The notes beneath the pieces are model-generated. The model saw only the letters and a list, made by a program, of their open reading frames with translations, searched no databases and was not told where the DNA came from. A DNA stretch of 64,000 bases from Voacanga thouarsii. Lineage: Eukaryota > Streptophyta > Magnoliopsida > Gentianales > Apocynaceae. Both the position numbers and the translations under genes were made by a program. The stretch covers positions 1-64,000 of the forward strand of contig JANUWF010001659.1 in assembly GCA_026120185.1 (NCBI GenBank), written 5' to 3'. Each line of letters begins with the position of its first letter. Position 1 is the stretch's first letter. Shown one piece after another: positions 46,805-58,753 of the stretch.

Positions 46805-49800
46805 GCCTTAGTGAAAGGCATCATATGGTTTGAAAATGTAGAAGAGATGTGCAAGATTCTAAGAGAATAAATCCCTCTAGTGAACCTTCTAAAATTTCAC
46901 TCTAGCTAGGTTCATTCTCCTTCATGTCATGAGCAGAAATTTTTCCCAGCTTTGTGTGCCTTCAACGTGTCGAAATTCTTGACCATTATTCCCTTCCAAA
47001 TGCTGCCAGAAAATGTCCCTTTTGATCAGCTTAGAATTTGGATTTTTCTGGCTATTTTCGGACTACACAAAAATGGTGCAAAACCAGAAAAATTCCATTG
47101 CAAATCGCAGCTTTGGAGGTCCAAAACCAAGCTGTTTTCTTCTAGTTTTTGTGCTGCACCTTAGCCATGTTTTTCCTCCATGAAGAAGGCTAGAAACCAG
47201 CCTTGAAAGCCCCTAAAATTCCCCTTCAAAACCTCTGCAAATCGGCTGGAAAGATGGCAGCTAAAATTACCCAGGAAAATTCCAGCATTGCAAAAAATGC
47301 TGTACAGTAGTTTTTCCATCTTTGTTTCCAAATTCTCTCCTAGCCGAAACTCCATCCTTTTTCTACTCAAAGCACCCTTAAACCTCCATTAACTAAACTC
47401 CATTGTTCTGCACGAAAATCCAGTCATGGCTGCCAAAAAAATTCTGCAATCATGCCTTGATTTGGATACCAAAATTCCAGCCACCATAATTTAACAACAT
47501 TCCATAAAATATACCTCAAACAACCAGACCTTCCCTTCACCATTAGACTCCTTAATTTCGGCCACCATTAGCCTCCTTCAACCAGCTTTCATCCAGCTAA
47601 AATTCTGCACAAGCAGTCGGCCATGGCAGATTTTCAAAAGCTCTTCCATAATCAAAGATATTCTTGAATATTTAGTTTCCAAATTTGCTTCCTAAAATAT
47701 TCTTCAAAGATTCCAACAACTAGCCTTTCCTTTTCCTTTCCAAACCAGAAAAACCATCTACCTAAACCCTACAAACAAATTGGAAACCCTAATCCTCATA
47801 GAATTTTGGCAGCCTCCATCTAAAAGCTCTCTACTCTCTTCAACCTCAAGAACACATAGTACACCAAGAACACCTACTCATTCCTTTCATCTAATACCAC
47901 TCCAAATCGCTTCAAACCACCTCTAAAAATTTCAAATTTCATCTATTCATTTCTGTGAGTCCATCCGTACCATTTTTAACATCAAACTCCAAAATCTAAC
48001 TTGCACTTTTGGATAAAAAACCAGAAATTTTGTGAAGGCTCAAGAACACCTTCAAGGTAGGTTTATTCAATCAACTTTATCTTCGCTAATCTTTGATCTC
48101 TAATGAACATATATGTGTTTAAGCATGCTAATGAATTTCCTTCTTCTCTTTTCTCTCTCTCTCTCTCTCTCTCACTCTCTCTCTTGACCGAACACTCCCT
48201 CACTCTTTTGGCCGAATGGTTTCTTCTCCATGGCCATACTTCCTTCATCTCCTTTGGATGGATTTAGGCATCTAGGAGTTGAGATTCATTTGAAACTCCT
48301 TCAAGGTATTCATCAATCAAGTAAACCTTGTTAACCCTTCTTTTAAATTCTAGATTCATGTCTCTAGGATGATGTTGATAGAAGATGAATAATGAATAGA
48401 GATGAGTATATATATTGTTGTGATGAGTTGAGATTGAAGCATGAATATGTTGGAGATGGGATTTATGCATGGATGGGTTATCTTGGTTGATTGTGTGATG
48501 TTTTGAGGTTTAATGCATGTCTCCATGTCATAGGTAGTATTTGTGATCAAGTATGCTAGAGATTATGTCACCTTTGGTGAATAGGATTTATATTCATGAT
48601 GATCTATTGAAACCATGATTATATTTATGCTAGTAGAGGTTATATCATGCCTTAGTAAGTCTAGATCTATGCGTATATGCTTGATTTGGATGATTTGATG
48701 AATTGAAGGATTGTATATGTTTATGATTGTGATTAGCAAGTGGAATTATGATCATGATCTAGTTGTCCCTAAGCTAATTTTTATTGCATGAATAAAATAT
48801 TTAATAATATGATTTTGCTAGTAATTTCGAAAAAAATCCTAGGAGGGATAGATTTAGATTATTATATATATAATAATGATATTTTAGTCAAATAAATAAT
48901 AGCTTTTGCTAGAAAAATAAAATATATAGATATTATATATAAAATGATAATATCAAATAAAGTCTTTTATGAAAATAATCATAATAAGTAAAATATTTAC
49001 TATTAAAATTTAATTATTATCTTTTAACCAAAACCTACTAAAATTTATTTAGTATCTTTCAATCAAGACTCATTAAAATTTATTTTCAACTAATTTTAAT
49101 TATCAATTATTTTCTAGCAATTAATTATTAATAAATTATTATTTTACCTGGTACCACCTAGGACTTTTCATCAAATAAACTCCAAATTATTTTAGCAAGA
49201 TTTAAACCTTCAACTTATTAGTACCTATTTCCCAAAACTCTAATTATTTTAAATATCAAAATTAGCCTTAGCTTATAAACCTTTTTATTTATTATTTGGC
49301 CTTAAAGCTTGGGACACTAGGATCATGGTTGTAGTAGTGAGTTGAGTTAGTTTATTTGTGAAAGTGAATTTTGGCTTGGGTTTGATTGTGGTTTGTATTT
49401 ACCCCATGCGGGGTTAGGTCAGCTGTTGGAGACCTTTGTTGTGAGCAAGGATTAGGTAAGCTTCTGCATAAAACATGTTTGATGAAAAATGATTTTTTTT
49501 TATGGCAAGCCAAACGTAGAGTGCGTGGTCACTCATTTCTATAAAGGCAATTGAGGAATATTTCCATTCTCATTTCAGACAAATAAATTATTTGCAAATC
49601 AAGGGGCGGTTTTACTCAAAACCTAAAACTCTTTCTAAAACTAGTTTTGCCCCAAACTTTGGAAAACCTTAATTGCCATTTTCAAGTGGAACTATGTTTT
49701 GTTCATTTTTCCCAAGTGGGATACGTTACGTTGAGTACTCAATATGGGTAGGCTAGTAGTACTAGTTTTGAAGAGCAAGAGTAAGTCTTCTGGCAGAAGG

Positions 49801-50587
49801 CCTCCTACAGAAGATGAACTCAACTTAAAGAAATGTTAGGACTACTTAGTCATGCCGGTCCGAGCTAGCAGTTTTTATTTTAGTCAAGTGACTGTGTTTT
49901 GCCAGAATGGACACCCGGTTGTTGTTTGGGTATAGAGAAGGAGGAGTATCTTGCCCGGTAGGTTGATCACCTACCTTTTGTCAGTCTGCACAAAGTGTGG
50001 CATTCTAACCGACAATATGCACAAAGTGTGGCATACTGACCATCCGGTTATAGGGCCCAACATGTGGTAACCCATAATCCTTTCTTTCGAGTGGTTGATC
50101 TTATAAATTATGTATGGCTAGAAAAGCCGAAAACACCACTCTTGCTTTTGACTAATATTTATTGCTTGCCAATATTTCTCTTATAAAGATTTCACAATTT
50201 ACATCCACGAACTGTTTTCACTGAATACCCAAAGCACACATGGACTTACTGAGATTTCTGTCTCATTACCTTTTTACCATGATTTCAGGCCGATCCTGCT
50301 GTGGGGATGATTAGTTAGTATTATCTGCCTTGGAAGAGAATGTTATCTTTTATTTTTATGTATTGCTTTGGGGAGTTGAGAGTGGATGATTTTATTTATG
50401 AATTTGTTTTTCTTTTGGGAATTCATGGTTTTATTCGTGAATTTATTCTTGGGTTGTAATAAATTTTAAGGTAAGTTATTATTTTTATTTCGCTATTTTA
50501 TTTGTGTGACCTAGTTATAAAGATCCCTTGTCCTTTATATGGGGCGACATCCCCGGCCCTATTGGGCTTAGGTAGTAGGGTGTTACA
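46805..50587 (+). repeat. Outer solo X LTR, right part
   Basis: Continues the outer X LTR after the inner insertion and is colinear with 43096-46799, though clearly diverged. Shared blocks include the AAGTGACTGTGTTTTGCC region, a polypyrimidine region and the final CGGGGCGACATCCCCGGCCC-type palindromic tract before GGGTGTTACA. Ends at 50587 against GAGAT and the resumed gag frame. No coding capacity recognised. Confidence 0.87.
48152..48173. repeat. (TC)n microsatellite
   Basis: About eleven TC repeats in the outer X LTR, at the position equivalent to CT-rich sequence near 44480 and, inverted, to the GA repeat at 8859. Confidence 0.9.
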
Positions 50588-50592
50588 GAGAT

Positions 50593-51943
50593 AGTCAATT
50601 TTGACCCTGAAATCGAAAGGACATTATCAAAGATCCATCGGACAATCCAAAGGAACTTGATCGGCGACATGGACGGTGCTCAAAATAACAATGCTGGGAA
50701 TAATAGGAGGGTTATGGATGACTTTGTAAAACTTGCAATCTCGGGCACAGGCTTGAGTATCACTAGGCTTAAGGTGGATGCGAATAATTTTGAAATAAAG
50801 CCCAATATTATCCAGATGGTCCAAAACATGGTTCAATTTGATGGGCTATCTGAAGAAGATCCCAATATCCATTTAGCTACTTTCCTGGAGATTTGTGATA
50901 CTTTTAAAATGAATGGTGTTTCTGAGGATGCCATAAAGTTAAGACTTTTCCCTTTTTCCTTAAGAGATAGAGCCAAATCTTGGTTAAAGTCTTTACCTAC
51001 AGGGTCTATCACTACTTGGAATGCCTTAGCTGAAACATTTCTGGCCAAATATTTCCCTCCAACTAGGATAGCCAAACTTAGGAATGAGATATTTGCCTTC
51101 CAACAATTAGATTCTAAGCCCTTATATGAAAGTTGGGAGAGATTCAAGGAAATGCTGAGAAAATGCCCACACCACGGATTTGAGCTAGGAATGCAGATGC
51201 TTATCTTTTTGAATGGCCTTACGTTCGCAATACGCCAAGTGGTGGACTCTTCTGCAAGGGGTTCCATCAATCGTAAGACCCTGGAACAGGTATTCGATCT
51301 TATTGAAAATCTGGCTTCTAATAACTATTCTTGGGGAAGTACAAGGTCTAGAGATCATGTGCAAGGAGTGCACAAAGTGGATGTTTTGGCGGCTTTGGAA
51401 GCTAAGGTGGATGCCTTGACTCAGAAGATGGAACAAATGGTGATGCCGCGAGGCCAGGTATTAAACGTAAATTGTGATTTCTATAGAGAGGGACACCCAA
51501 ATTATGAATGCCAAAATATGGGTTCACTCCAAGAAACCATGGAACAAGTGGTCTTTGCAGGTAATGTTCGTCTAGGTAACAACTCTTATAGCTCTACTTA
51601 TAATCCTAGTTGGAGAAATCACCTTAATTTCTCGTGGAGCAATGGAAACTAACCTAGGAAGGGTTCTTTCAATTTTGGAGGTAATCAAAAGAACTATCCC
51701 CCCATGAACAATAATACAGCACCTTCAAAGCTACCATTGGAGGAATTGATTGGTCAATTGGTAAGTACAACAGAGACTAAGTTCCAAGTGGTCGATGTTA
51801 CAACATGGAACTTAGAGGCCTCTATGCACAACATGGGAAACCAAATTGGTCAACTGGCCAAACTACTAGGGGATCGTCAAGCAAGGATATTGCCAGGAAA
51901 TACTGAGGAAAATCTACGGGATCAAAGCCGTGGAAAACATTGA
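50593..51943 (+). pseudogene. Athila-type gag, main part
   Basis: Gag polyprotein of an Athila/Tat-type gypsy element. It forms the particle shell and binds RNA. The frame is open upstream of the first ATG to the X insertion and continues the 26-nt start at 41895. It contains the retrotransposon gag domain: NFEIKPNIIQMVQ, then a block around GVSEDAIKLRLFPFSLRD and AKSWLKSLP, and a FLAKYFPP motif. A zinc-knuckle remnant at 51473-51511 has its second Cys changed to Tyr. One in-frame TAA (51650-51652) is followed by the same frame to 51943, where the usual GQLAKLL tail is recognisable. Full length would be about 460 codons. Cut by the X insertion and one stop, so inactive. Confidence 0.9.
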
Positions 51944-52814
51944 AGCCATTTTTTTTTTCTACTTTCATTTTTGTGATTGAGACAATTTTTACTTCTGTCG
52001 TTTCGGTTGATTATTTTTCATGAATTGAAGTGCATTGTTCATCATTATTGTGTGTTCATCCTTTTTCTTAAATTAAAAAAATTTTAAAAAAAGTTGAGAA
52101 AGCCGGACAGAATGCAGCTGGCGCTGGCTAGGGCTAGGACCGGCGCTGGTTCTTGTCGGGCAAGACGCAAGAAATAGTCCAGTTTGGCCACTTCTTCTTT
52201 CAAAATCTCCAACTCTCTCCCAAATCCTCTCTAACCCGCACCGGCTTCACCTCTCCAACTTCCCAAAATTTAATTTTTCACCTCCTAATCACTTCTATAA
52301 CATCCATCTACCTTTCTTTTGTTGATCTTATGGATCAAAAATCTCAAAATCTTCCATTTTGCACAACAAACTCACCTTTAATCCACAAGTAAAGAGCTTG
52401 GATTTCTGCAAAAAGCCTACATCTTTTGCTTACCCATGCATACACAAGCACAAATGTATGATTTTTATTCAATTCCCACGATTAAAATGGTGTAGATGAC
52501 TTTTTCTAATTTTAGGGACAAATTTGGCTGAAAATTAGGGGTTGTTTACGTTCTCTTGAATTGTGCATTACTCCTTCAGCTTCATGACTTTGGATAGATT
52601 AGGAGTTAATAGTTCTTGGATACTTTATTTATGCACATGATCATTAGGAAATTCATGCATATGTCTAGGGTTAGAATTGTGGCTATTTATGATGGTTGAG
52701 TAATTGCTACATATTGAACTTGAATTGTTTTTCACGTAATGCCATGATGATGCCTTCATTCATATGATCATGTATACTCAAATGCATTGGGGATATTCAA
52801 CACCTTTATGCCTT
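51944..52814 (+). other. Spacer between gag and ORF2 of the host element
   Basis: 871 bp with no recognisable protease or pol. It has T-rich and pyrimidine-rich parts and a GC-rich patch with CCGGCGCTGG-like motifs (about 52105-52165) like those in the LTR U3. A possible splice donor (ACAAGTAAAG, about 52385-52394) could pair with the acceptor near 58540, but this is conjecture. Confidence 0.45.
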
Positions 52815-54336
52815 TGATAGGAGCTAAATTAGTTATATTTTTCCTAGTTATTTGAGGTTTTTTTGTGATACATTTTATTCAATAACAAACCATATTCTAG
52901 CATATTTGAGACTTTACCCTAGGAAAGGTATTTTGTTCATTATTTCAAAATTTTGGGGCAAAACGAAGCAAAAACATTGCGAAACAGATTAGAGGCGGTG
53001 CCGACTGGGATAGAGGAACCGGCGCTGGGCATGCACTAGTTGCACGAACTTTGAGACGAAAAAAATTGGTGGAATAGAACGGAACAGAGTGGAACTGGCA
53101 CCGGCTACATTCTGGAATACATTGTGCGGAATTTAAGGAAAATTGGCGAATGAGTGGAGAACCAGCACACAACCGGCGTCGGCTCTGAGAGCCAAGGTGG
53201 TACCGGCTATGCTCTGAAGTTAAGGCGCTACTTGATTTTTCTACGCGATTTTTGGTAATCTGTAGAGTTTTAGTATCTTACAACTTCTACTCAGCCAAGA
53301 ACATTACACCAATGAGTTTAGGCACTTCCCAAGCCTATAAATAGACAGAAAACACAAGGGAAAATGGAGAGAATTCATTGATCATCACAGAAAATCACTC
53401 AAATCAAAGGAGGAATTCTTTAATTCAAGGAGGGTTGCACAAGAAGGTCTTCAAAGGAAGAAGAATGAGGCTTATCTATGAGTGCTTTCTTTTACTTTGT
53501 TTTATTTTTCTTGAACAATGATGTATTAATTGTTTTATTGTAATTTAATATTGTCTTAGATATTCATGATATTTAGAGTTATTTGATCTTTTGATTAATT
53601 AATTGTTCTTCTTAGTATTTAATTACTTGGGCATATTACGAGATTAATTGGTTGTTTCTTTTCATTAGCTTGCTAGACCAAAAAGGTTGGTGGTGGTTGC
53701 AATTGATTAATTTCATATTTATTGGCTATTAACTTGCTTGACCAAAGAGGTTAATTGCTGAGGATTAAGTAATTAAAGGTTAATTAATGTTTTCCAGAAC
53801 AATGATTCATTGATTAATTTCATGCTTTAAATTTTCCAGACTAAGGAAATTTAATTAAGGATTGTGTTTAATGCATCTTTTGGGTGAATTAGTTGAGACA
53901 GACCAAGTAATGCTAATTTATCTAGAGGATAGTGATTTCATGGGTTGACCATTGAAGTGAATCTACCTTCATCCTTCATGATGCCAAGAAAATATTTGGT
54001 TATGATAATGGTTGGATACATTAAGATCATGTTTGTCTAAACAATGGCTTGAGTTACACAATTCTCCATCCTTGGCACGTATGTATTTTTGTTTTTATTT
54101 TATTTTATTTTATTTTATTTCATTTTTTTCACTTTATTGAGTCGGTTAAACAATGAAAGAAAGGTGATTAGTGTATACTTGTTCCTGGTGGATCGACACT
54201 TGTTTGAACCCTATGATATGTTGATGATGAGTATGCTTGCTCATATGTGTAATTTGGGATTAACGTTTTAATGTAAACTTGATTGGGAATGTGCTTAGTT
54301 TTTATATGATTTTTATACCCAAATCCATACGCATCA
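52815..54336 (+). repeat. 5' LTR of non-autonomous Athila-type element
   Basis: 1,522 bp, TGATAGGAGC to CGCATCA. TATAAATA at 53336-53343, GC-rich CGGCGCTGG-like motifs in U3, and a TTTTA tract near the end. Short form, without the 349-bp insert. Confidence 0.88.
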
Positions 54337-54342
54337 AGTTTT

Positions 54343-54360
54343 TTGCGCCGTTGCCAGGGA
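54343..54360 (+). other. Primer-binding site of non-autonomous element
   Basis: TTGCGCCGTTGCCAGGGA, close to the Athila PBS TGGCGCCGTTGCCGGGGA, six bases after the LTR. Only one copy here, unlike the leader at 6345. Confidence 0.85.
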
Positions 54361-54759
54361 ACAATATCATGAAAGCTTGGATTTTGCTGATTTAACCATG
54401 TGAATATGTAAATATGCGCATATATCAATATGTAAATTTGTACAATTATTCTTTTTAAAAAATGGTGCCATTTGTTGTATTGTGTATCTTTGTAATCTAA
54501 CTTACTAACTCGAACTCTGTTTAATTGACTAACATACTTCTTGTTGTACTGTAAATACCACTAACTTTTATATTTAGGTAGTTTGGGAATGCATGCATTC
54601 TGCTTTTCTTTATTTTTATATTATTTATTTTTAACTTTTGTTTTTGTTTCTTTTCTTTATTTATTTATTTATTTATTTTTTTATTTTCGATTTGATTTTT
54701 GTTTTTCTTTGTGCACTTGATTGGCATCATCATGGACAACTACTTTTAGGCACACGATT

Positions 54760-55010
54760 AAAGGAACTGCAATGATGAGAATTTGGCACAGTTGCAATCT
54801 CGGATCGATGCTTTTTGTGAGATGTCACTTGAAGCCTCAATGCATTCTTTTGTCGCCAATTCAAATTCCCCCATAAAATGGCATAAAGCAGTATCCCAAC
54901 GATTGAGCTATCACATAACACAACTAGCCAAGTTGGTTGAAGATACCATAAAGGCCCATATGCTTGAACAAGAGAATCTCAAAGGAAAGGAGAGAGGATA
55001 TGAGGACTAA
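54760..55010 (+). pseudogene. Gag C-terminal remnant in non-autonomous element
   Basis: About 75 open codons including SLEASMHSF and, later, ITQLAKLVEDT, matching the conserved LEAS...GQLAKLL tail of Athila-type gag (compare 51780-51880). The gag domain and zinc knuckle are absent. Ends with TAA just before the next open stretch. Confidence 0.65.
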
Positions 55011-55641
55011 TTGTCCAATGTGGAAAGGGAGGTATTCAATTCTACTCTATGTGCTAATACTTTTAATCTCTCTTTATTACATGATTTTTTAGGTTCCTCT
55101 CACGTTTTGGGGAACAATGGTCCTAATGGTGATGTATGGAGTTTAACATGCCTCAAGAAGTTGGATTTATCGTTCATTCTAAGAAACCCTTTTGAGGATG
55201 TTGACAAATTCTACCCTTCACCCCATTTAAAGAGAGGTAACTTCGTATTTTTAGATATATTTAAAAAATAAGGATTTCTTGATCTCATCTTTAAGAACTC
55301 AAATACTAAGTTTAAAGGGAAATTTTAATTATGAACATTCTTTTAAAGCGTTAAAAGGTGATTTCAAGTTTAATGCATTCTTTAGAAACCATGTAAACTT
55401 CTACGTTGAGAAAAATATTTGTGTGTCTAAAGAAATGTTAGAGAAAGAGGTTTAGGTGTTTTGCTTTAGTGAGAAAACTTGTTTTCATAAATCTTTTATT
55501 TCTCAAAAACCTCTCTCCATTCTACATTCATCATACCTTTCTTCTATTTTGAGCTTTAATTTCTTTTCAAAAGGTTTGATGAGGAAGCATGATGAGTGTG
55601 AAAAGTTTTTATTTTATTTTTATTTTAGTCTTTTTCTTTAG
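55011..55641 (+). pseudogene. Unrecognised coding-like remnant
   Basis: Open stretches at 55011-55271 and 55456-55641 read as plausible but degenerate protein, separated by stops and a frame change. I do not recognise a domain. The position between the gag tail and the polypurine motifs is where Athila-type elements carry pol or env-like sequence, but no RT or integrase motif is visible. Confidence 0.35.
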
Positions 55642-55880
55642 CTTGTTTTATTTTATTTACATATGTTTTTATTATTTTTATTTTTTGTGCTTTTATTTGT
55701 GATTTATTTTATAGGAATAAAGTCCTTTTAGACAAGCCCTTCTATTTACCTCAAGTTTGGATACCTATTGGAGCATTATTGTACTTGGAAGTATTACTTA
55801 AACTTTCTAACCCATTACTATTTTTAGTCCCTTTGGAGATGCTTCTTGTGTTTATGTTTTGCCAATGAGGATATTGTCCA

Positions 55881-56094
55881 ATTTAAGTGTGGGGGAGTGG
55901 TTTGGTGATATACTTTGTCCAAGATTTTATCAATTTTATTTTGGGCACAAAGTTTGGAAAATTGGAGCTACCCGTCATGGAATTATTGTCGTTTTTATCT
56001 CTTCTCCTTTATATTTTTGGTCCTGTGGCAATAGTTTCTTACTCTATTTGTTTGGCCATTAAGGACAATGTCCAGTTTAAGTGTGGGGGAGTGG
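55881..56094 (+). repeat. Duplicated polypurine-tract-like motif
   Basis: ATTTAAGTGTGGGGGAGTGG (55881-55900) and GTTTAAGTGTGGGGGAGTGG (56075-56094) are near copies of the polypurine tract next to the 3' LTR (56971-56985). Each is preceded by a similar GTCCA block. This suggests internal duplication of the 3' end of the element. Confidence 0.65.
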
Positions 56095-56297
56095 TTAGAA
56101 TGAGAATTCTTCTTGAAATTCTTCTTTGAACCTTTATGCAACATTTGAGCAAATTTTCAAAATTTTCAAAAAATTTTCAGATTTTTATTTAACTATCAAG
56201 ATGTGTTTTTAATGCATGTCTTTGTGATAGATTATAGAGCATATGTTCTAGATCATTTATGGCTTATGCATGACTTTTTGCACGCACTTGGACGAAG

Positions 56298-56674
56298 TGT
56301 AACACCCCACTACCTAAGCCCGCCAGGGCTGAGGATATCGCCCCGTCTAAAGGATAAGGGGTCTTTATAACTAGGTCACACAAATAAAATAGTGGAATAA
56401 AAATAATAATTTAACTTAAAATTTATTACAACCCAAGAATAAATCCATGAATTCAAAAAAATAATAATAATAAATCCATAATAAAATTTATCCACTCTCA
56501 TCTCTCCAAAGCATTACACAAATTAAATTATCAAAAAATCTTCCAAAGCATGCAATATCTAGCTACTCATCCCCACAGTAGGATCGACCTGAAATCATGG
56601 TAAAAATGGTGATGAGACAGAAATCTCAGTAAGTCTGTGTGTGCTTTGAGTGTCTAGTGGAAATAATTCGTGAT
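56298..56674 (-). repeat. X LTR 3'-end fragment, inverted
   Basis: Plus strand starts TGTAACACCCC and is the reverse complement of the last roughly 375 bp of an X LTR (compare 50213-50587 and 46430-46799). Homology stops near 56674. Truncated, so it is a deletion remnant or captured end rather than an intact insertion. Confidence 0.8.
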
Positions 56675-56970
56675 ATGTCTCGGATTAGTGGAGAGAGTGT
56701 ATGAAAAGTAAGCCTATGGAATGTATATCCTTTTTGAGCTAAATTCTTTCTAATGGTTTGAGAATATTATGAAGTATTGTGATGGTTCTACTAAGTCATT
56801 ATTCACTACACAAGTCTTGCATTTGTTGTGAAAGATGTAGTATCATGTGTTTTATGTTTTTGAATAAAGAAAGCATTATAGATATTGTTTTGAAATTGAT
56901 TGAGTGATTGATGAAACCTTGTGTTTTCCTACTTGTTCTTGATACTTTGCTTAAGGACAAGCAAAGAGCT

Positions 56971-56985
56971 AAGTGTGGGGGAATA
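56971..56985 (+). other. Polypurine tract of non-autonomous element
   Basis: AAGTGTGGGGGAATA directly before the 3' LTR start, the plus-strand primer type typical of Athila-like elements. Confidence 0.85.
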
Positions 56986-58511
56986 TGATAGGGGTTAAAT
57001 TAGTCGTATTTTTCCTAATTATTTGAGGTTTTTGTTGTGATACATTTTATTCAATAACTAGCCATTTTCTTGCATATTTGAGATATTACCCTTGAAAAGG
57101 TATTTTTTTATTATTTCAGATTTTTGGGGTAAAAGGAAGCAAAAACATCGCAAAACAGATTAGAGGCAACGCTGGCTGGGACAGAGGAACTAGTGCCGGC
57201 CATGCACTGGTTGCACAAACTTCGAGACAACAAAAAATTAGCGGAATAGAGTGGAACTGGCGCTGGCACCAGTAGCCAAGGCGGTGCCGGCTGCATTCTG
57301 GAATACATTGTGTGGAATTTAAGGAAAAATCGTCAAATGAGTGGAAAACCAAAACACAACCGGCACTGGCACCGGCTCCGAGAGCCAAGGCGACGCCAGT
57401 TGTGCCCTGAAGTTAAGGTGGTGCTTGATTTTTTCTACGCGAGTTTTGGTAATCTGTGGAGTTTTAGTATTTTTCAACTTCTACTCGGCTAAGAACATTA
57501 CACCAACAAGTTTAGGCACTTCCCAAGCCTATAAATAGACGGAAAACACAAGGGAAAAGGGAGAGAATTCATTGATCATCACAGAAAATCATTTAAATCA
57601 AAGGAGGGTTGTGCAAGAAGGTCTTCAAAGGAAGAAGAATGAGGCTAATCTATGAGTGCTTTCTTTTACTTTGTTTTCTTTTTCTTGAACAATGATGTAT
57701 TAATTGTTTTATTATAATTCGACATTGTTTTAGGCATTCATGATATTTAGAGTTGTTTTATCTTTTTGATTAATTAATTGTTCTTCTTGGTATTTAATTA
57801 CTTGGTCATATTACGAGATTAATTGGTTGTTTCTTTTCATTAGCTTGCTAGACCAAAGAGGTTGATGGTGGTTGCAATTGATTAATTTCATATTTATTGG
57901 CTGATAACTTGCTAGACCAAAAAGGTTAATTGCTGAGGATTAAGTAATTAAAGGTTAATTAATGTTTCCCAGACCAAGGATTCATTGATTAATTTCATGC
58001 TTTAAATTTGCCAGACCAAGAAAATTTAATTAAGGATTGTGTTTAATGCGTCTTTTGGTTGAATTAGTTGAGATAGACCAAGTAGTGCTAATTTATCTAG
58101 AGGATGGTGATTTCATGGAATGACCATTGAAGTGAATCTATCTTCATCCTTCATAATGCCAAGAAAATATTTGGTTATGATAATGGTTGGATACTTTAGG
58201 ATATGTTTGTCTAAACAATGGCTTGGGTTACACAATTCTCCATCCTTGGCACGTATATATTTTTGTTTTTATTTTATTTTCTTTTATTTTATTTCTTTTT
58301 TTTTTACTTTATTGAGTCGGTTAAACAATAAAAGAAAGGTGATTTGTATATACTTGTTCCTGGAGGATCGACACTCGTTTGAACCCTATGCTATGTTAAT
58401 GATGAGTACGCTTGCTCAGATGTGTAATTTGGGATTAACGTTTTAATGTAAACTTGATTGGGAATGCGCTTAGTTTTTATGTGATTTTAATACCTAAATC
58501 CATACACATCA
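56986..58511 (+). repeat. 3' LTR of non-autonomous Athila-type element
   Basis: 1,526 bp, TGATAGGGGT to CACATCA, TATAAATA at 57530-57537. Aligns end to end with 52815-54336 with visible scattered differences, so the insertion is not recent. Confidence 0.88.
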
Positions 58512-58753
58512 GCTTTCCAATGACCTTTATATGTATTCTTGCAGGTTGTGTTGAATTCATTGGAGGAGATTGAATGGATTGTTGATTGGAGTGTGCTATA
58601 CATTGAAGGAGTTTAGGCATTGTTGTTGTGAGAATTGGTTGAGGGTTGAGTGAGAGTTGAGGATTGTGTTTGAAACGGGTTGCTACACCCTTTTTTAATT
58701 CTTTGAGCTCATTTGTTATATTCTCCTATTTTCACCACCACTTACTTGGCAAT
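58512..58753 (+). other. Host element sequence between insertion and ORF2
   Basis: Resumes the host element after the non-autonomous insertion. Contains a good splice-acceptor-like tract (TATTCTTGCAG, about 58533-58543) shortly upstream of the ORF2 start. No coding sequence. Confidence 0.45.

Larger units (their letters stand above)
52815..58511 (+). mobile_element. Non-autonomous Athila-type element inserted in the host element
   Basis: Two LTRs (52815-54336 and 56986-58511), PBS after the first and polypurine tract before the second. Flanks GCCTT (52810-52814) and GCTTT (58512-58516) are a 5-bp target duplication with one change. The 2.65-kb interior holds a gag C-terminal remnant, unrecognised coding-like sequence, repeated polypurine-like motifs and an inverted X LTR end, with no pol. 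It is of the same LTR family as its host. Confidence 0.87.

Noticed and set aside
46800..50587. A 5' LTR directly followed by gag of the same element
   Set aside because: No primer-binding site follows it; instead GAGAT duplicates the gag sequence at 41916, so it is an insertion in gag, not the LTR of that element.
50833..51270. 145-codon minus-strand ORF
   Set aside because: Antisense shadow of the gag pseudogene.
54089..54271. 60-codon ORF with many Phe and Tyr, found in several LTRs
   Set aside because: It is translation of the TTTTA microsatellite and LTR end; not a gene.
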